DNA of 64,000 bases from positions 1-64,000 of the forward strand of contig NZ_CP027665.1 in NCBI RefSeq assembly GCF_003008555.2. The letters run 5' to 3'. A model generated the notes under the pieces. It did no database searches. It was not told the origin of the DNA and saw only the letters and a list, made by a program, of their open reading frames with translations. The stretch's first letter is position 1. Every line of letters begins with the position of its first letter. Shown one piece after another: positions 25,516 through 34,929 of the stretch. The position numbers were made by a program, and so were the translations under genes. This DNA comes from Pukyongiella litopenaei (GTDB taxonomy: Bacteria; Pseudomonadota; Alphaproteobacteria; Rhodobacterales; Rhodobacteraceae).

Positions 25516-27074
25516 CGCGGGCACGAGACGAGGCGCCGGTTGTCCTGCGCCTCGATTCCATCACCAAACGGTTCGGCAACCTGGTCGCCAACGACGCGGT
25601 CAGCGTCACCCTGCGCCGGGGCGAGGTGATCGCCCTGCTGGGTGAAAACGGCGCGGGCAAGACCACGCTGACCAATATCCTGTTCGGCCTCTACACGGCG
25701 GACGAGGGCACGGTCGAGGTGCATGGCACCACCCTGCCCCAGGGCCAGCCCCGCGCGGCGCTGGACGCCGGCGTCGGCATGGTGCACCAGCATTTCACGC
25801 TGGCCGAGAACCTGACCGTGCTCGACAACGTGATGCTCGGCGCCGAACCGCTGTGGCGGGTGCGGCAGGCCAAGCGCGCGGCGCGGGAGCGGCTGCAGCA
25901 GCTGTCCGAGGATTTCGGGCTGAAAGTGGCGCTCGACGCCCGGGTCGCGACGCTGACCGTGGGCGAAAAGCAGCGGGTCGAGATCCTCAAGGCGCTCTAT
26001 CGCGACACCGACATCCTGATCCTCGACGAACCCACCGCGGTGCTGACCCCGCAGGAAGCGGATGCGCTGTTTGCAACGCTGCGCAAGGCGGTGGCGCGCG
26101 GCCTGTCGGTGATCTTCATCAGCCACAAGCTGCACGAGGTGATGGCAGTGTCGACCCGTGTCCTAGTGTTACGGCACGGCCGGCTGGTGGCCGAACTGGA
26201 TACCGCCGACACCAGCGAAAAGGCGCTGGCCGCGCTGATGGTCGGCGGCGAGGTGGCGGAACCGCGGATCACCCCCGCCGAACCAGGCGCGCCGCTGCTG
26301 CAGCTCGACGCGGTCTCGACCCCCGATACAGGCAACGCGCCGGGGCTGAAATCGGTGAACCTGTCGCTGAACGCGGGCCAGATCACCGGGCTGGCGGGGG
26401 TGTCCGGCAACGGACAGGCGGCGTTGTCCGATCTGGTCTCCGGGCTGACGGCGCCCGCCTCGGGGCGGATGACGGTTCTGGGCGACATACCCGCCGACTG
26501 GTCGCCGCGCGCGGCGCTGTCGCATCGCATCGCCCGCATCCCCGAAGATCGCCACAAGACCGGCACCGTGGCCGATTTCACCCTGACCGAGAACGCGATC
26601 CTGGAATCCTGCCGCGACGGGTTCAGCCGCCACGGATGGATGGACTGGGCAGGCGCCGAAACCCACGCCCGCGCGATCATTGACCGCTACGATGTGCGCT
26701 GCCCCGGTCCCGACACCCCGATCCGGCTGCTGTCGGGCGGCAACATGCAAAAGCTGATCCTGGGCCGGGCGCTGGAAACCGAACCCCGCATCATCCTCGC
26801 CAACCAACCGGTGCGCGGGCTGGATATCGGCGCCGTGAACTATGTGCATGCGCAGCTCATCGCCGCGCGCGACCGCGGCGCCGCGGTCCTGCTGATCTCG
26901 GAAGACCTGGATGAAATCATGAGCTTGTCCGATGTTATTCATGTCATAAGCGAGGGCCGGCTTTCGCCACCCTTTGCCCATGGCAGCATGAGCCAGGCGG
27001 AACTGGGCGTCTGGATGGCGGGCCGGGGTTTCGACCGGATGCCTGGCGGCGCGGGGGGTGAAGATGCGGCTTGA
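25512..27074 (+). CDS. Double-ABC ATPase of nucleoside/nucleobase importer
   Basis: A 520-aa protein with two ABC domains, as in RbsA/NupO-type importers. The first domain has Walker A GENGAGKT, signature LTVGEKQRVEI and Walker B ILILDEP; the second has the degenerate GVSGNGQ, signature LSGGNMQKLILGRAL and RIILANQPVRGLD, as is normal for this class. I use the TTG at 25512, which overlaps the binding-protein stop (TTGA) and gives the usual N-terminus before VLRLDSITKRFG; no ATG or GTG is available nearby. Its end overlaps the first permease gene. Confidence 0.9.
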   Translation: MTRARDEAPVVLRLDSITKRFGNLVANDAVSVTLRRGEVIALLGENGAGKTTLTNILFGLYTADEGTVEVHGTTLPQGQPRAALDAGVGMVHQHFTLAENLTVLDNVMLGAEPLWRVRQAKRAARERLQQLSEDFGLKVALDARVATLTVGEKQRVEILKALYRDTDILILDEPTAVLTPQEADALFATLRKAVARGLSVIFISHKLHEVMAVSTRVLVLRHGRLVAELDTADTSEKALAALMVGGEVAEPRITPAEPGAPLLQLDAVSTPDTGNAPGLKSVNLSLNAGQITGLAGVSGNGQAALSDLVSGLTAPASGRMTVLGDIPADWSPRAALSHRIARIPEDRHKTGTVADFTLTENAILESCRDGFSRHGWMDWAGAETHARAIIDRYDVRCPGPDTPIRLLSGGNMQKLILGRALETEPRIILANQPVRGLDIGAVNYVHAQLIAARDRGAAVLLISEDLDEIMSLSDVIHVISEGRLSPPFAHGSMSQAELGVWMAGRGFDRMPGGAGGEDAA

Positions 27075-28113
27075 ACCGATCGCGAATCCGTCGCTGGGAC
27101 GGCGCATCGGCCTGCCCGCGCTGGCGCTGGGGGCGACTGTGGTCGTGGCCGCGATCCTCGCGGCGATCGCTGGCGGCGCCCCGCTGTCGGTCCTTGGGCT
27201 GGTCATCAAGGGCGCGGTGGGCAGCAAGTTCGCGCTGCTGGAGACGCTGAACCGGGCGACGCCGCTGATCTTCACCGGGCTGGCGGTGGCAGTCGCCTTT
27301 CGCGCAAGGCTGTGGAATATCGGCGCCGAGGCGCAGCTCTATGCCGGGGCCATCGTCACCGTGCTGCTGGGCACCGGCGCGCTGCCCCTGCCCGCGCCGC
27401 TGCTGCTGCCGGTGATCGCCGCCTGCGCCATGGTCGCCGGGGCGGCGATGCTGCTGGGCCCGGCGCTGGCCAAGGCGCGGCTGGGCGTGGACGAGGTGGT
27501 CACGACGCTGCTGCTGAATTTCGTAATGCTACTGTTCGTGTCGCTGCTGCTCGAAGGCCCGATGAAGGACCCTATGGGCATGGGCTGGCCCAAGTCGACC
27601 CGGCTGGTGGCCGAGGCCCGCCTGCCCCGGATCGTCGACGGGCTGCGGCTGCACTGGGGCTTCGCGCTGGCGCTGATCGCGGCGCTGGCGGTCTGGGTGA
27701 TGCAGACCCGCACCGCCCTGGGATACGAAATCCGCGCCGTCGGGCTGAACCAACAGGCCGCGCGGTTCGCGGGCATCCCGGTCAATGGAGTGATCGTCAA
27801 GACCGCGCTGATCTCGGGCGGGCTGGCGGCGCTGGCCGGCTTTGGCGAGGTGGCCGGGCTCAAGGGCGTGCTGACGCTCGATCTGAGCCCCGGCTTTGGC
27901 TATACCGGCATCATCGTTGCCATGCTGGCGCGGCTGCATCCCCTCGGCGTGGTGGTCAGCGCGATCTTTGTCGCGGGCGTTTTCGTCGGCGCCGATTCGA
28001 TGTCCCGCACCGCCGGGATCCCCAGCTATATCGCCGACATCATGCTGGCCGCCGCGCTGCTGCTGATGGTGCTGGCGCTGATGCTGACCCGGTATCGCGT
28101 GGCAAGGGGCTGA
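27064..28113 (+). CDS. Nucleoside-type ABC transporter permease (first)
   Basis: A 349-aa permease of the branched-chain/ribose (BPD_transp_2) class with about ten transmembrane segments. The sequence has the family features FTGLAVAVAFRARLWNIGAE and GYEIRAVGLNQQAARFAGIP. The ATG at 27064 is chosen over the GTG two codons upstream because it has the GGGGGG site; both overlap the end of the ATPase gene. It pairs with the next permease to form the channel. Confidence 0.9.
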   Translation: MRLEPIANPSLGRRIGLPALALGATVVVAAILAAIAGGAPLSVLGLVIKGAVGSKFALLETLNRATPLIFTGLAVAVAFRARLWNIGAEAQLYAGAIVTVLLGTGALPLPAPLLLPVIAACAMVAGAAMLLGPALAKARLGVDEVVTTLLLNFVMLLFVSLLLEGPMKDPMGMGWPKSTRLVAEARLPRIVDGLRLHWGFALALIAALAVWVMQTRTALGYEIRAVGLNQQAARFAGIPVNGVIVKTALISGGLAALAGFGEVAGLKGVLTLDLSPGFGYTGIIVAMLARLHPLGVVVSAIFVAGVFVGADSMSRTAGIPSYIADIMLAAALLLMVLALMLTRYRVARG

Positions 28114-28116
28114 GGC

Positions 28117-29031
28117 ATGGACCTGTTCGATATCCTGCTTTCGGCCAGTTTCTGGGCGGCCGTGCTGCGGATCGCCTCGCCGTTGATCTTTGCCACCATG
28201 GGCGAGTTGATCTGCGAACGCGCGGGTGTGTTGAACCTGGGCATCGAGGGCATCATGGTCGCCGGCGCCTTTGCCGGCTGGATCGCAGTCTATGCGGGGC
28301 TGGGGCTGTGGCCGGGCGTCGCGGTGGCGATGCTCACCGGCATGGCGTTCGGCCTGCTGCACGGGGTGCTGACGGTGCCGTTCGGTCTCAGCCAGCATGT
28401 GGTCGGGCTGGGCATCACCCTGCTGGCGACCTCGGCGACCTATTATGCCTATCGCGTGGCCCTGCCCGAAGTGTCGTCGCCACCCCGGATCGAGGCGTTC
28501 CAGCCACTGCCCCTGCCCGGCATCCTCGCGCAGACGCCGCTGACTTACGCGGCCCTTGCCGTGGCCGGGATCGTGGCCTGGACCCTCTATCGCACGCCGC
28601 TGGGGCTGGCATTGCGCGCCGCCGGCGACAACCCCGCCGCCGTGGCGGCCCAGGGCCTGTCGGTGACCGGGCTGCGGCTGGGCGCGGTGGTGGTCGGCTC
28701 GGGGCTGATGGCGGTGGGCGGGGCGTTCCTGACCATGAGCGCCTTCAACTCGTTCTTCTTCGAGATGGTGAACGGGCGCGGCTGGGTCTGCATCGCGCTG
28801 GTCGTGTTCGGGTCGTGGCGACCGGGCAAGGCGGTCCTGGGCGCGATCCTGTTCGCCGCGTTCGACGCGCTGCAGATCCGCCTGCAACAGACCCCGATGG
28901 GCGCACAGGTGCCCTACCAGGTGTTCCTGATGCTGCCCTACCTGCTGTCGATCCTCGCGCTGGTGATCATGTCGCGCCGCGCAGAGGTCCCCGCCGCGCT
29001 GATGATCCCGTTCCAGAAAGGAGAACGCTGA
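28117..29031 (+). CDS. Nucleoside-type ABC transporter permease (second)
   Basis: A 304-aa permease paired with the preceding one. The family motif ICERAGVLNLGIEGIMVAGAF near the N-terminus is typical of YufQ/NupQ-like nucleoside importer permeases, and GLALRAAGDNPAAVAAQGLS of the cytoplasmic coupling loop. It starts three bases after the previous stop. Its TGA overlaps the codA ATG, so import and deamination are translationally linked. Confidence 0.9.
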   Translation: MDLFDILLSASFWAAVLRIASPLIFATMGELICERAGVLNLGIEGIMVAGAFAGWIAVYAGLGLWPGVAVAMLTGMAFGLLHGVLTVPFGLSQHVVGLGITLLATSATYYAYRVALPEVSSPPRIEAFQPLPLPGILAQTPLTYAALAVAGIVAWTLYRTPLGLALRAAGDNPAAVAAQGLSVTGLRLGAVVVGSGLMAVGGAFLTMSAFNSFFFEMVNGRGWVCIALVVFGSWRPGKAVLGAILFAAFDALQIRLQQTPMGAQVPYQVFLMLPYLLSILALVIMSRRAEVPAALMIPFQKGER

Positions 29032-30323
29032 TGTTCGACCTGATCGTGAAGGGCGGCACCCTGCCCGACGGCACCCGCGCCGATATCGGCATCACCGGCG
29101 ACCGGATCGCCGCGGTCGACAATCTGGACACCGCCGCGGCAGGCCGGGTGATCGACGCCACCGGCGACCTGGTGTCGCCCCCCTTCGTGGACCCGCATTT
29201 CCACATGGACGCCACCCTGTCCTACGGCACCCCGCGCATCAATGCATCCGGAACGCTGCTCGAAGGCATCGCGCTCTGGGGCGAGTTGAAGGAGATCGTC
29301 ACCATCGACGACATGGTGGCGCGCGGGCTGGAATACTGCGACTGGGCCGCGTCGATGGGCCTGCTGGCGATCCGGTCGCATGTGGATACCTGCGACGACC
29401 GGCTGCTGGGCGTGCAGGCGATGCTCGAGTTGCGCGAAAAGGTCCGCGATTACATCGATCTGCAACTGGTCGCGTTCCCGCAGGATGGCGTGTTTCGCGA
29501 TCCGACGGCGATGGACAACACGATCCGCGCGCTCGACATGGGCGTCGACGTGGTGGGCGGCATTCCGCATTTCGAACGCACCATGGCCGACGGCGCGCGA
29601 TCGGTCACCGCGCTCTGCGAAATCGCCGCCCAACGCGGGCTGATGGTGGACATGCATTGCGACGAAACCGACGACCCGATGAGCCGCCATATCGAAACAC
29701 TGGCCTATGAGACCCGGCGGCTGGGCCTGCAAGGGCGCGTGGTCGGGTCGCACCTGACCTCGATGCACTCGATGGACAATTATTATGTGTCCAAGCTGTT
29801 GCCGCTGATCGCCGAGGCGCAGGTCGCCGCGATTCCGAACCCGTTGATCAACATCATGCTGCAGGGCCGGCACGACAGTTTCCCGAAACGGCGCGGACTG
29901 ACCCGCGTCAGGGAAATGCAGGCGGCGGGCATCGATGTGGGCTGGGGACAGGACTGCGTGCTCGACCCGTGGTATTCGCTGGGCACGGCCGATATGCTGG
30001 ACGTGGCCTTCATGGGGCTGCATGTGGCGCAGATGAGCGCCCCCGACGAGATGCGACGCTGTTTCGACATGGTGACCGAAACCAATGCCCGCATCATCGG
30101 GGTGCGGGATTACGGGCTGCGCGTGGGGGCAACGGCATCGCTGGTGGTGCTGGACGCGGGCAACCCGATCGAGGCGCTGCGGCTGCGGGCCACAAGGCTC
30201 TGCGTGGTCGCCCGCGGCAAGGTGATCGCCGAAACCCCGCGGGCCGTGGCGCAGCTGTCGCTGCCCGGAAGTCCCGGACGACCCGGGCGGCTGCGCCGGC
30301 GCCACCCGGCCCATAACGGCTGA
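29031..30323 (+). CDS. codA: Cytosine deaminase family amidohydrolase
   Basis: A 430-aa metal-dependent hydrolase closest in sequence features to cytosine deaminase, which converts cytosine to uracil. The metal ligands H56 and H58 are in PFVDPHFHMD; the conserved DMHCDETDDPMSRHIETL, VGSHLTSMHSMDN and GWGQDCVLDPWYSLGTADML carry the remaining catalytic residues. It is the last gene of the BMP importer operon, which argues that the importer takes up cytosine, a cytosine nucleoside or a related N-heterocycle. The C-terminus ends in a short basic tail (PGRPGRLRRRHPAHNG). Confidence 0.88.
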   Translation: MFDLIVKGGTLPDGTRADIGITGDRIAAVDNLDTAAAGRVIDATGDLVSPPFVDPHFHMDATLSYGTPRINASGTLLEGIALWGELKEIVTIDDMVARGLEYCDWAASMGLLAIRSHVDTCDDRLLGVQAMLELREKVRDYIDLQLVAFPQDGVFRDPTAMDNTIRALDMGVDVVGGIPHFERTMADGARSVTALCEIAAQRGLMVDMHCDETDDPMSRHIETLAYETRRLGLQGRVVGSHLTSMHSMDNYYVSKLLPLIAEAQVAAIPNPLINIMLQGRHDSFPKRRGLTRVREMQAAGIDVGWGQDCVLDPWYSLGTADMLDVAFMGLHVAQMSAPDEMRRCFDMVTETNARIIGVRDYGLRVGATASLVVLDAGNPIEALRLRATRLCVVARGKVIAETPRAVAQLSLPGSPGRPGRLRRRHPAHNG

Positions 30324-30340
30324 CGAGCGGAGGAAACGAC

Positions 30341-30898
30341 ATGGCAACATCGGCACCGATCTGCGATTTCGGCTGGAGGCCGCCCGGTTTCACCCTGCCC
30401 GGCACCGATGGCAAGACCTACGCGCTGGCGGATATCGCCGGACCGAACGGGGCGCTGGTGATGTTCATCTGCAACCACTGCCCCTATGTGATCGGGGCGC
30501 TGGACCGGATCAAGCGCGACGCAAGCGACCTGAAGGCGCGCGGGATCGGCGTGGCCGCGATCTGTTCGAACGATGCCATTGCCTATCCCGACGACAGTTT
30601 CCCCAGGATGCAGGACCTGGCGGTCGCCGAATCCCTGCCCTTTCCCTATCTGCACGACGCCGACCAGTCGGTGGCCCGCGCCTGGGGCGCGGCCTGCACG
30701 CCGGATTTCTTCGGCTTCAACGCGGATCTGGGCCTGCAGTATCGCGGCCGCATCGACGCGGGCGGCCGGACCGCCCCGCCCGAGGGCGCCCCGCGCGAGC
30801 TGTTCGAGGCGATGCGCCTGATCGCCGAAATCGGGCACGGACCGGCCGAACAGGTGCCGTCCATCGGCTGTTCGATCAAATGGAAACCCACCGGCTGA
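30341..30898 (+). CDS. Peroxiredoxin/thioredoxin-like protein (CNHCPY type)
   Basis: A 185-aa AhpC/TSA-like thioredoxin-fold protein with the CxxC variant C44-N-H-C47 in MFICNHCPYVIG. Such proteins (thioredoxin family with CNHCPYV) are common in alphaproteobacteria and have no assigned substrate. The N-terminus (PPGFTLPGTDGKTYALADI) is typical of peroxiredoxin-like folds. No signal peptide, so cytoplasmic. It starts 17 bases after codA with a GGAGG site and may share that operon, though there is no obvious functional link. Confidence 0.85.
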   Translation: MATSAPICDFGWRPPGFTLPGTDGKTYALADIAGPNGALVMFICNHCPYVIGALDRIKRDASDLKARGIGVAAICSNDAIAYPDDSFPRMQDLAVAESLPFPYLHDADQSVARAWGAACTPDFFGFNADLGLQYRGRIDAGGRTAPPEGAPRELFEAMRLIAEIGHGPAEQVPSIGCSIKWKPTG

Positions 30899-30988
30899 GC
30901 CCCGGCACGGGGCGCGCGCCTGTCCGGTTTGACTGAACCGGGCAGAACCGCTAGCCGTGGGCAAAGGCAGACGATTACCGGAAACCGC

Positions 30989-31855
30989 ATGCAGGTCATC
31001 ATCCATACCGGCGCGCATTTCACCGAGGCTGACCGGCTGCTGAAGAGCCTGCTGCGCAACACGCGGCAGTTCCACGCGAACGGGATTTCCGTGCCCGGTC
31101 CGGGCAAATACCGGGTGCTGCTCAAGGAAACCTTTGCCGCGCTGCGCCATGCGCCACCGGCAGAGGATGCCGGCGAGGTGCTGATCGACGCCATTCTCGA
31201 CGATGAAAACGCCAACCGGGTGATCCTGTCGAACCCGCATTTCTTCGGCTCGGCGCGCTATTCGCTGATCGACGGCGATTTCTATCCGCAGGCGCCGGAA
31301 CGGATGAAGCACCTGACCCGGCTGTTTCACGACCATGATCTGGAGATGTTCATGAGCGTGCGGGCGCCGGTCACCTTTCTCTCGACGCTGGTCGAGCCGT
31401 CGCCCGACACCCGGCTGGCGGATGTGATGGGCGGCGTCAACCCGCTCGAAATGCGCTGGTCGGACATGCTGGGCCGGGTCCGCGACCAGCTGCCCGATCT
31501 GCCGATCACGGTCTGGTGCTACGAGGATGCCCCCCTGATCTGGAGCCGGATCATCCGCGCCCTGGCCGGCCTGCCCGACAACACGCAGGTGAGGGGTCCG
31601 TTCGATCTGCTGACCAACCTGATCAGCCCCGAAGGGATGCAGGAATTCCTCGCCACGCTGCGCGCGAGCGGCGGCCCCGCCGATCCCGCGTTTATCACCG
31701 AGACCATCCTCGCCCACGGGCTGAACGAGGCGCTGGAGCAGGAACTGCACCTGCCCGGCTGGTCCCCCGAACTGATCGAGGACATGCAATGGGCCTACGA
31801 GGAAGACCTGGAACGGATTTCGCGAATCCCCAACCTGCGGCTGATCGAACCATGA
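30989..31855 (+). CDS. Unknown 288-aa protein coupled to modA
   Basis: A cytoplasmic-looking protein of 288 aa, starting MQVIIHTGAHFTEADRLLKS at the ATG at 30989. No transmembrane segment or known catalytic motif is obvious; the opening and the later FRKRD-free body vaguely recall sulfotransferase-like P-loop proteins of Rhodobacterales (HTGAH start, SNPHFFG) but I cannot assert that. Its stop overlaps the modA start (ATGA), so it is translationally coupled to the molybdate importer. Function unknown. Confidence 0.75.
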   Translation: MQVIIHTGAHFTEADRLLKSLLRNTRQFHANGISVPGPGKYRVLLKETFAALRHAPPAEDAGEVLIDAILDDENANRVILSNPHFFGSARYSLIDGDFYPQAPERMKHLTRLFHDHDLEMFMSVRAPVTFLSTLVEPSPDTRLADVMGGVNPLEMRWSDMLGRVRDQLPDLPITVWCYEDAPLIWSRIIRALAGLPDNTQVRGPFDLLTNLISPEGMQEFLATLRASGGPADPAFITETILAHGLNEALEQELHLPGWSPELIEDMQWAYEEDLERISRIPNLRLIEP

Positions 31856-32658
31856 TCCGCCGCATGATCCGTTCGTGCCGCGCGGCGGTGATGGCGGCGG
31901 CGCTCGCCGTGGCTGCGTTTGTCCCCCTGGGGTCCGCGACGGCGCAGGAGGCACCGTTCGGCGTTTTTGCCGCCGCCAGCATGAAAACCGCGCTGGACGA
32001 GGCCGCCGCGCGTTTTGCCGCCGGGACCGGGGAAACACCGCCGCTCCTGTCCTTCGCCGGCAGTTCGGCGCTGGCGCGGCAGATCATGCAGGGCGCGCCG
32101 GCGGCGCTGTTCGTGTCCGCCAATACCGCCTGGATGGACACGCTCGAGGCCGAGGGGCTGATCGCGCCCGGCACCCGCGCCGACATCGCCACCGGTGACC
32201 TGGTGCTGATCGCCGCGCCGGGATATGCGGGCGAACTGACGATCGGGCCGGGCTTTGACCTGGCCGGGGCGCTGGGTGGCGAACGGCTGGCGATGGCGCT
32301 GGTCGACGCGGTGCCGGCGGGGATCTACGGGCGGGCGGCGCTGCAATCACTGGGGGTCTGGGACAGTGTCGCGGACCGCATCGCGCAGGCCGACAATGTC
32401 CGCGCCGCGCTGCGCCTGGTGGCCTTGGGCGAGGCGCCGCTGGGCATCGTCTATGCCACGGACGCGCTGGCCGAACCGCGGGTGCGGGTGCTGGGCCGGT
32501 TCCCTCCCGACAGCCACCCCCCGATCTGCTATCCGGCAGCGGTGCTGGCCGAATTCGACACCCCCCCGGCACGCGCGTTCCTGGCGTTCCTGACCGGTCC
32601 CGAAGGCCGGGAGATCCTGAATCGCCACGGTTTCGGATCGCCGGACCGGACGGAATGA
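31852..32658 (+). CDS. modA: Molybdate ABC transporter substrate-binding protein
   Basis: A 268-aa periplasmic protein that binds molybdate or tungstate. A signal peptide precedes the mature start at about APFGVFAAASMKTALDEAA, the typical ModA opening, with the oxyanion-binding SFAGSSALARQIMQGAPA. The C-terminus has the family feature FLAFLTGPEGREILNRHGFG. The start overlaps the stop of the upstream unknown gene. modB follows 61 bases downstream. Confidence 0.94.
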   Translation: MIRRMIRSCRAAVMAAALAVAAFVPLGSATAQEAPFGVFAAASMKTALDEAAARFAAGTGETPPLLSFAGSSALARQIMQGAPAALFVSANTAWMDTLEAEGLIAPGTRADIATGDLVLIAAPGYAGELTIGPGFDLAGALGGERLAMALVDAVPAGIYGRAALQSLGVWDSVADRIAQADNVRAALRLVALGEAPLGIVYATDALAEPRVRVLGRFPPDSHPPICYPAAVLAEFDTPPARAFLAFLTGPEGREILNRHGFGSPDRTE

Positions 32659-32719
32659 CGCCCGGGGCGGTTCGACAGATCGGCCCGGCCAGGTCGCGGA
32701 TGGCGCGGGGCATCCGCCG

Positions 32720-33418
32720 GTGAGCGGCTGGCTCGGTCCCGCCGAGTGGCAGGCGCTGGCGCTGTCGCTGAAAGTGTCGTTCTGGGCAACGGTGCTGAGC
32801 CTGCCCCCCGGCGTGCTGGTCGCTTATGCGCTGGCGCGGGGGCGGTTCCGGGGGCGCGAATTGCTCAACGGGCTGGTGCATCTGCCGCTGATCCTGCCAC
32901 CGGTGGTCACCGGCTACCTGCTGCTGATGACCTTTGGCCGGCGCGGGCCGGTGGGCGGCTGGCTGGAGGACACGTTCGGCCTGGTGCTGGCCTTTCGCTG
33001 GACCGGCGCGGTGCTGGCGGCGTCGATCATGGCCTTTCCGCTGATGGTGCGCGCGATCCGGCTGGCGATCGAGGCCGTCGACCCGAAACTGGAACAGGCC
33101 GCGGCGACGCTGGGCGCGTCGCGGATACAGGTCTTCGCCACCGTTACCCTGCCCCTGATCGCGCCGGGGCTGATCGCGGGCGCGGTGCTGGGATTTGCCA
33201 AGGCGATCGGCGAATTCGGCGCGACCATCACCTTCGTCTCGAACATCCCCGGCCAGACCCAGACGCTGCCTTCGGCGATCTACACCTTCCTGCAGGTGCC
33301 CGGCGCCGAAGCCCCGGCCCTGCGGCTGGTGGCGATCTCGGTGGTGGTGGCGCTGGCGGCGCTGGCGGCCTCCGAGGTGCTGGCGCGGCGGGCGGCGAAA
33401 CGGGTGGCCGGGGAATGA
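32720..33418 (+). CDS. modB: Molybdate ABC transporter permease
   Basis: A 232-aa inner-membrane permease. The binding-protein-dependent transport loop is present (EQAAATLGASRIQVFATVTL PLIAPG in two parts), and the C-terminal FAKAIGEFGATITFVSNIPG is a ModB/CysT hallmark. It starts with GTG, preceded by GGGG. Its TGA overlaps the modC ATG, so the channel and ATPase are coupled. Confidence 0.93.
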   Translation: MSGWLGPAEWQALALSLKVSFWATVLSLPPGVLVAYALARGRFRGRELLNGLVHLPLILPPVVTGYLLLMTFGRRGPVGGWLEDTFGLVLAFRWTGAVLAASIMAFPLMVRAIRLAIEAVDPKLEQAAATLGASRIQVFATVTLPLIAPGLIAGAVLGFAKAIGEFGATITFVSNIPGQTQTLPSAIYTFLQVPGAEAPALRLVAISVVVALAALAASEVLARRAAKRVAGE

Positions 33419-34500
33419 GCCTGACGGTTGACATCACCCATCGCCAGGGCGGGCTGAACCTGCAGATCGGTTTCGAAGCCCCCGGCGGGATCACCGCCCT
33501 GTTCGGCCGCTCGGGCAGCGGCAAGACCACGGTGGTCAACGCCGTGGCCGGGCTGCTGACGCCACGGGGCGGACGGATCGAGCTGCATGGCCAGACCCTG
33601 TTCGATGCCGATGCGGGCATCGACCTGCCCCCGCACCGCCGCCGGCTGGGCTATGTGTTCCAGGACGCGCGGCTGTTTCCGCATATGTCGGTGCGGCGCA
33701 ACCTGACCTATGGTGCCCGGTTCGCCCCGCCGGGCAACGGGCCGTCGCTCGACGAGGTCTGTGCGCTCCTGGGCATCGGCGCGCTGCTGGACCGGCGACC
33801 CGGCGCCTTGTCGGGGGGTGAAAAGCAGCGGGTCGCCATCGGACGGGCGCTGCTGTCGCGGCCGCGCATCTTGCTGATGGACGAACCCCTCGCGGCGCTC
33901 GACGCCGCCCGCAAGGCCGAGATCCTGCCCTATCTCGAACGGCTTCGGGACAGCACCGGCATTCCGATCCTCTATGTCAGCCATTCGGTGCCCGAGGTGG
34001 CGAGGCTGGCAACGACCGTGGTGGTGCTGGAGGATGGCCATGTCGCCCGGACCGGCCCCGCCGAACGGGTGCTGTCCGACCCGGCCACGGTCCGCCAGAT
34101 CGGGCTGCGTGACGCGGGCGCGGTGCTGCCCGCGACCGTCGCGCTCCATCACGAGGACGGGCTGACCGAACTGGCGTTTTCGGGGGGGCGGCTGTTCTTG
34201 CCCGCGATCGACAGTGCGCCGGGCACGCCGACGCGCGTGCGTATCCTGGCCCGTGACGTGATCCTGTCGCGCCCGGAACCGCGTGAGCAGTCCGCGCTGA
34301 ACGTGCTGGCCTGCGAGGTGACCGAACTGCGCGGCGGCGAGGGCCCCGGCATGATGGTCGGGCTGCGCTGCGGCGATGACCGCCTGCTGGCCCGCGTCAC
34401 CCGCCGCTCGGCGACGGCGCTGGCGCTGGCGCCCGGCGAACGGGTCTATGCGCTGGTCAAATCGGTATCGGTGGCGCGGATGGATGTCGGAACCGGCTGA
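33415..34500 (+). CDS. modC: Molybdate ABC transporter ATP-binding protein
   Basis: A 361-aa ATPase with an N-terminal ABC domain (Walker A GRSGSGKT, signature LSGGEKQRVAIGRALL, Walker B ILLMDEPLAALD) and, from about residue 290, the molybdate-binding TOBE/MOP domain (LNVLACEVTELRGGEGPG). That C-terminal domain separates ModC from other importers. No modE gene or molybdenum-cofactor riboswitch was seen upstream of the operon. Confidence 0.94.
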   Translation: MSLTVDITHRQGGLNLQIGFEAPGGITALFGRSGSGKTTVVNAVAGLLTPRGGRIELHGQTLFDADAGIDLPPHRRRLGYVFQDARLFPHMSVRRNLTYGARFAPPGNGPSLDEVCALLGIGALLDRRPGALSGGEKQRVAIGRALLSRPRILLMDEPLAALDAARKAEILPYLERLRDSTGIPILYVSHSVPEVARLATTVVVLEDGHVARTGPAERVLSDPATVRQIGLRDAGAVLPATVALHHEDGLTELAFSGGRLFLPAIDSAPGTPTRVRILARDVILSRPEPREQSALNVLACEVTELRGGEGPGMMVGLRCGDDRLLARVTRRSATALALAPGERVYALVKSVSVARMDVGTG

Positions 34501-34533
34501 CCCTGCCCCGCCGGTCCGCCCGCGCCCGGCACA

Positions 34534-34791
34534 TTACATGCCCAACGCTTCCTTGTAGAGTTCCAGAACCGCCTCTTCCTCGGCGATGTCATTGGCGTCG
34601 CGCTTGCGCAGGGCGATGATCTTGCGCATGACCTTGGTGTCATAGCCGCGTGCCTTGGCCTCGGCCATCACCTCTTTCTGCTGCTCGGCGATGTCCTTCT
34701 TTTCGGCCTCGAGCCGTTCGACCCGCTCGATGAAGCTGCGCAGTTCACCGGCGGTCACGCTATAGGTGGCATCGGTCACGGTATCGGTCAT
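34534..34791 (-). CDS. gapR: GapR-like nucleoid protein (DUF2312)
   Basis: An 85-aa protein of the DUF2312 family. GapR of Caulobacter binds overtwisted, AT-rich DNA ahead of replication and transcription forks. The sequence shows the conserved coiled-coil ELRSFIERVERLEAEKKDIA and the basic KARGYDTKVMRKIIALRKRD. The start at 34791 (MTDTVTDATYSVT) has an AAGGA site and normal family length; the long frame reaching 35442 is an antisense shadow. It is convergent with modC. Confidence 0.93.
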   Translation of the reverse strand: MTDTVTDATYSVTAGELRSFIERVERLEAEKKDIAEQQKEVMAEAKARGYDTKVMRKIIALRKRDANDIAEEEAVLELYKEALGM

Positions 34792-34929
34792 GGACGGTTC
34801 CTTGAATTGCTCGATCTGGGACGGAGCCTGCCGGATACCGCCCCGCCGCCGGTCCTGCAAGACACGATTGCCCCATGATCGACGCATCGCCGCTTGATCC
34901 GTTGCGCAATGCGTCCTATTCGAGTGCCG

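Noticed and set aside
30989-31855. Calling the modA-coupled protein a sulfotransferase
   Set aside because: I saw no clear PAPS-binding motif; the resemblance is only a vague length and opening, so it was left unknown.
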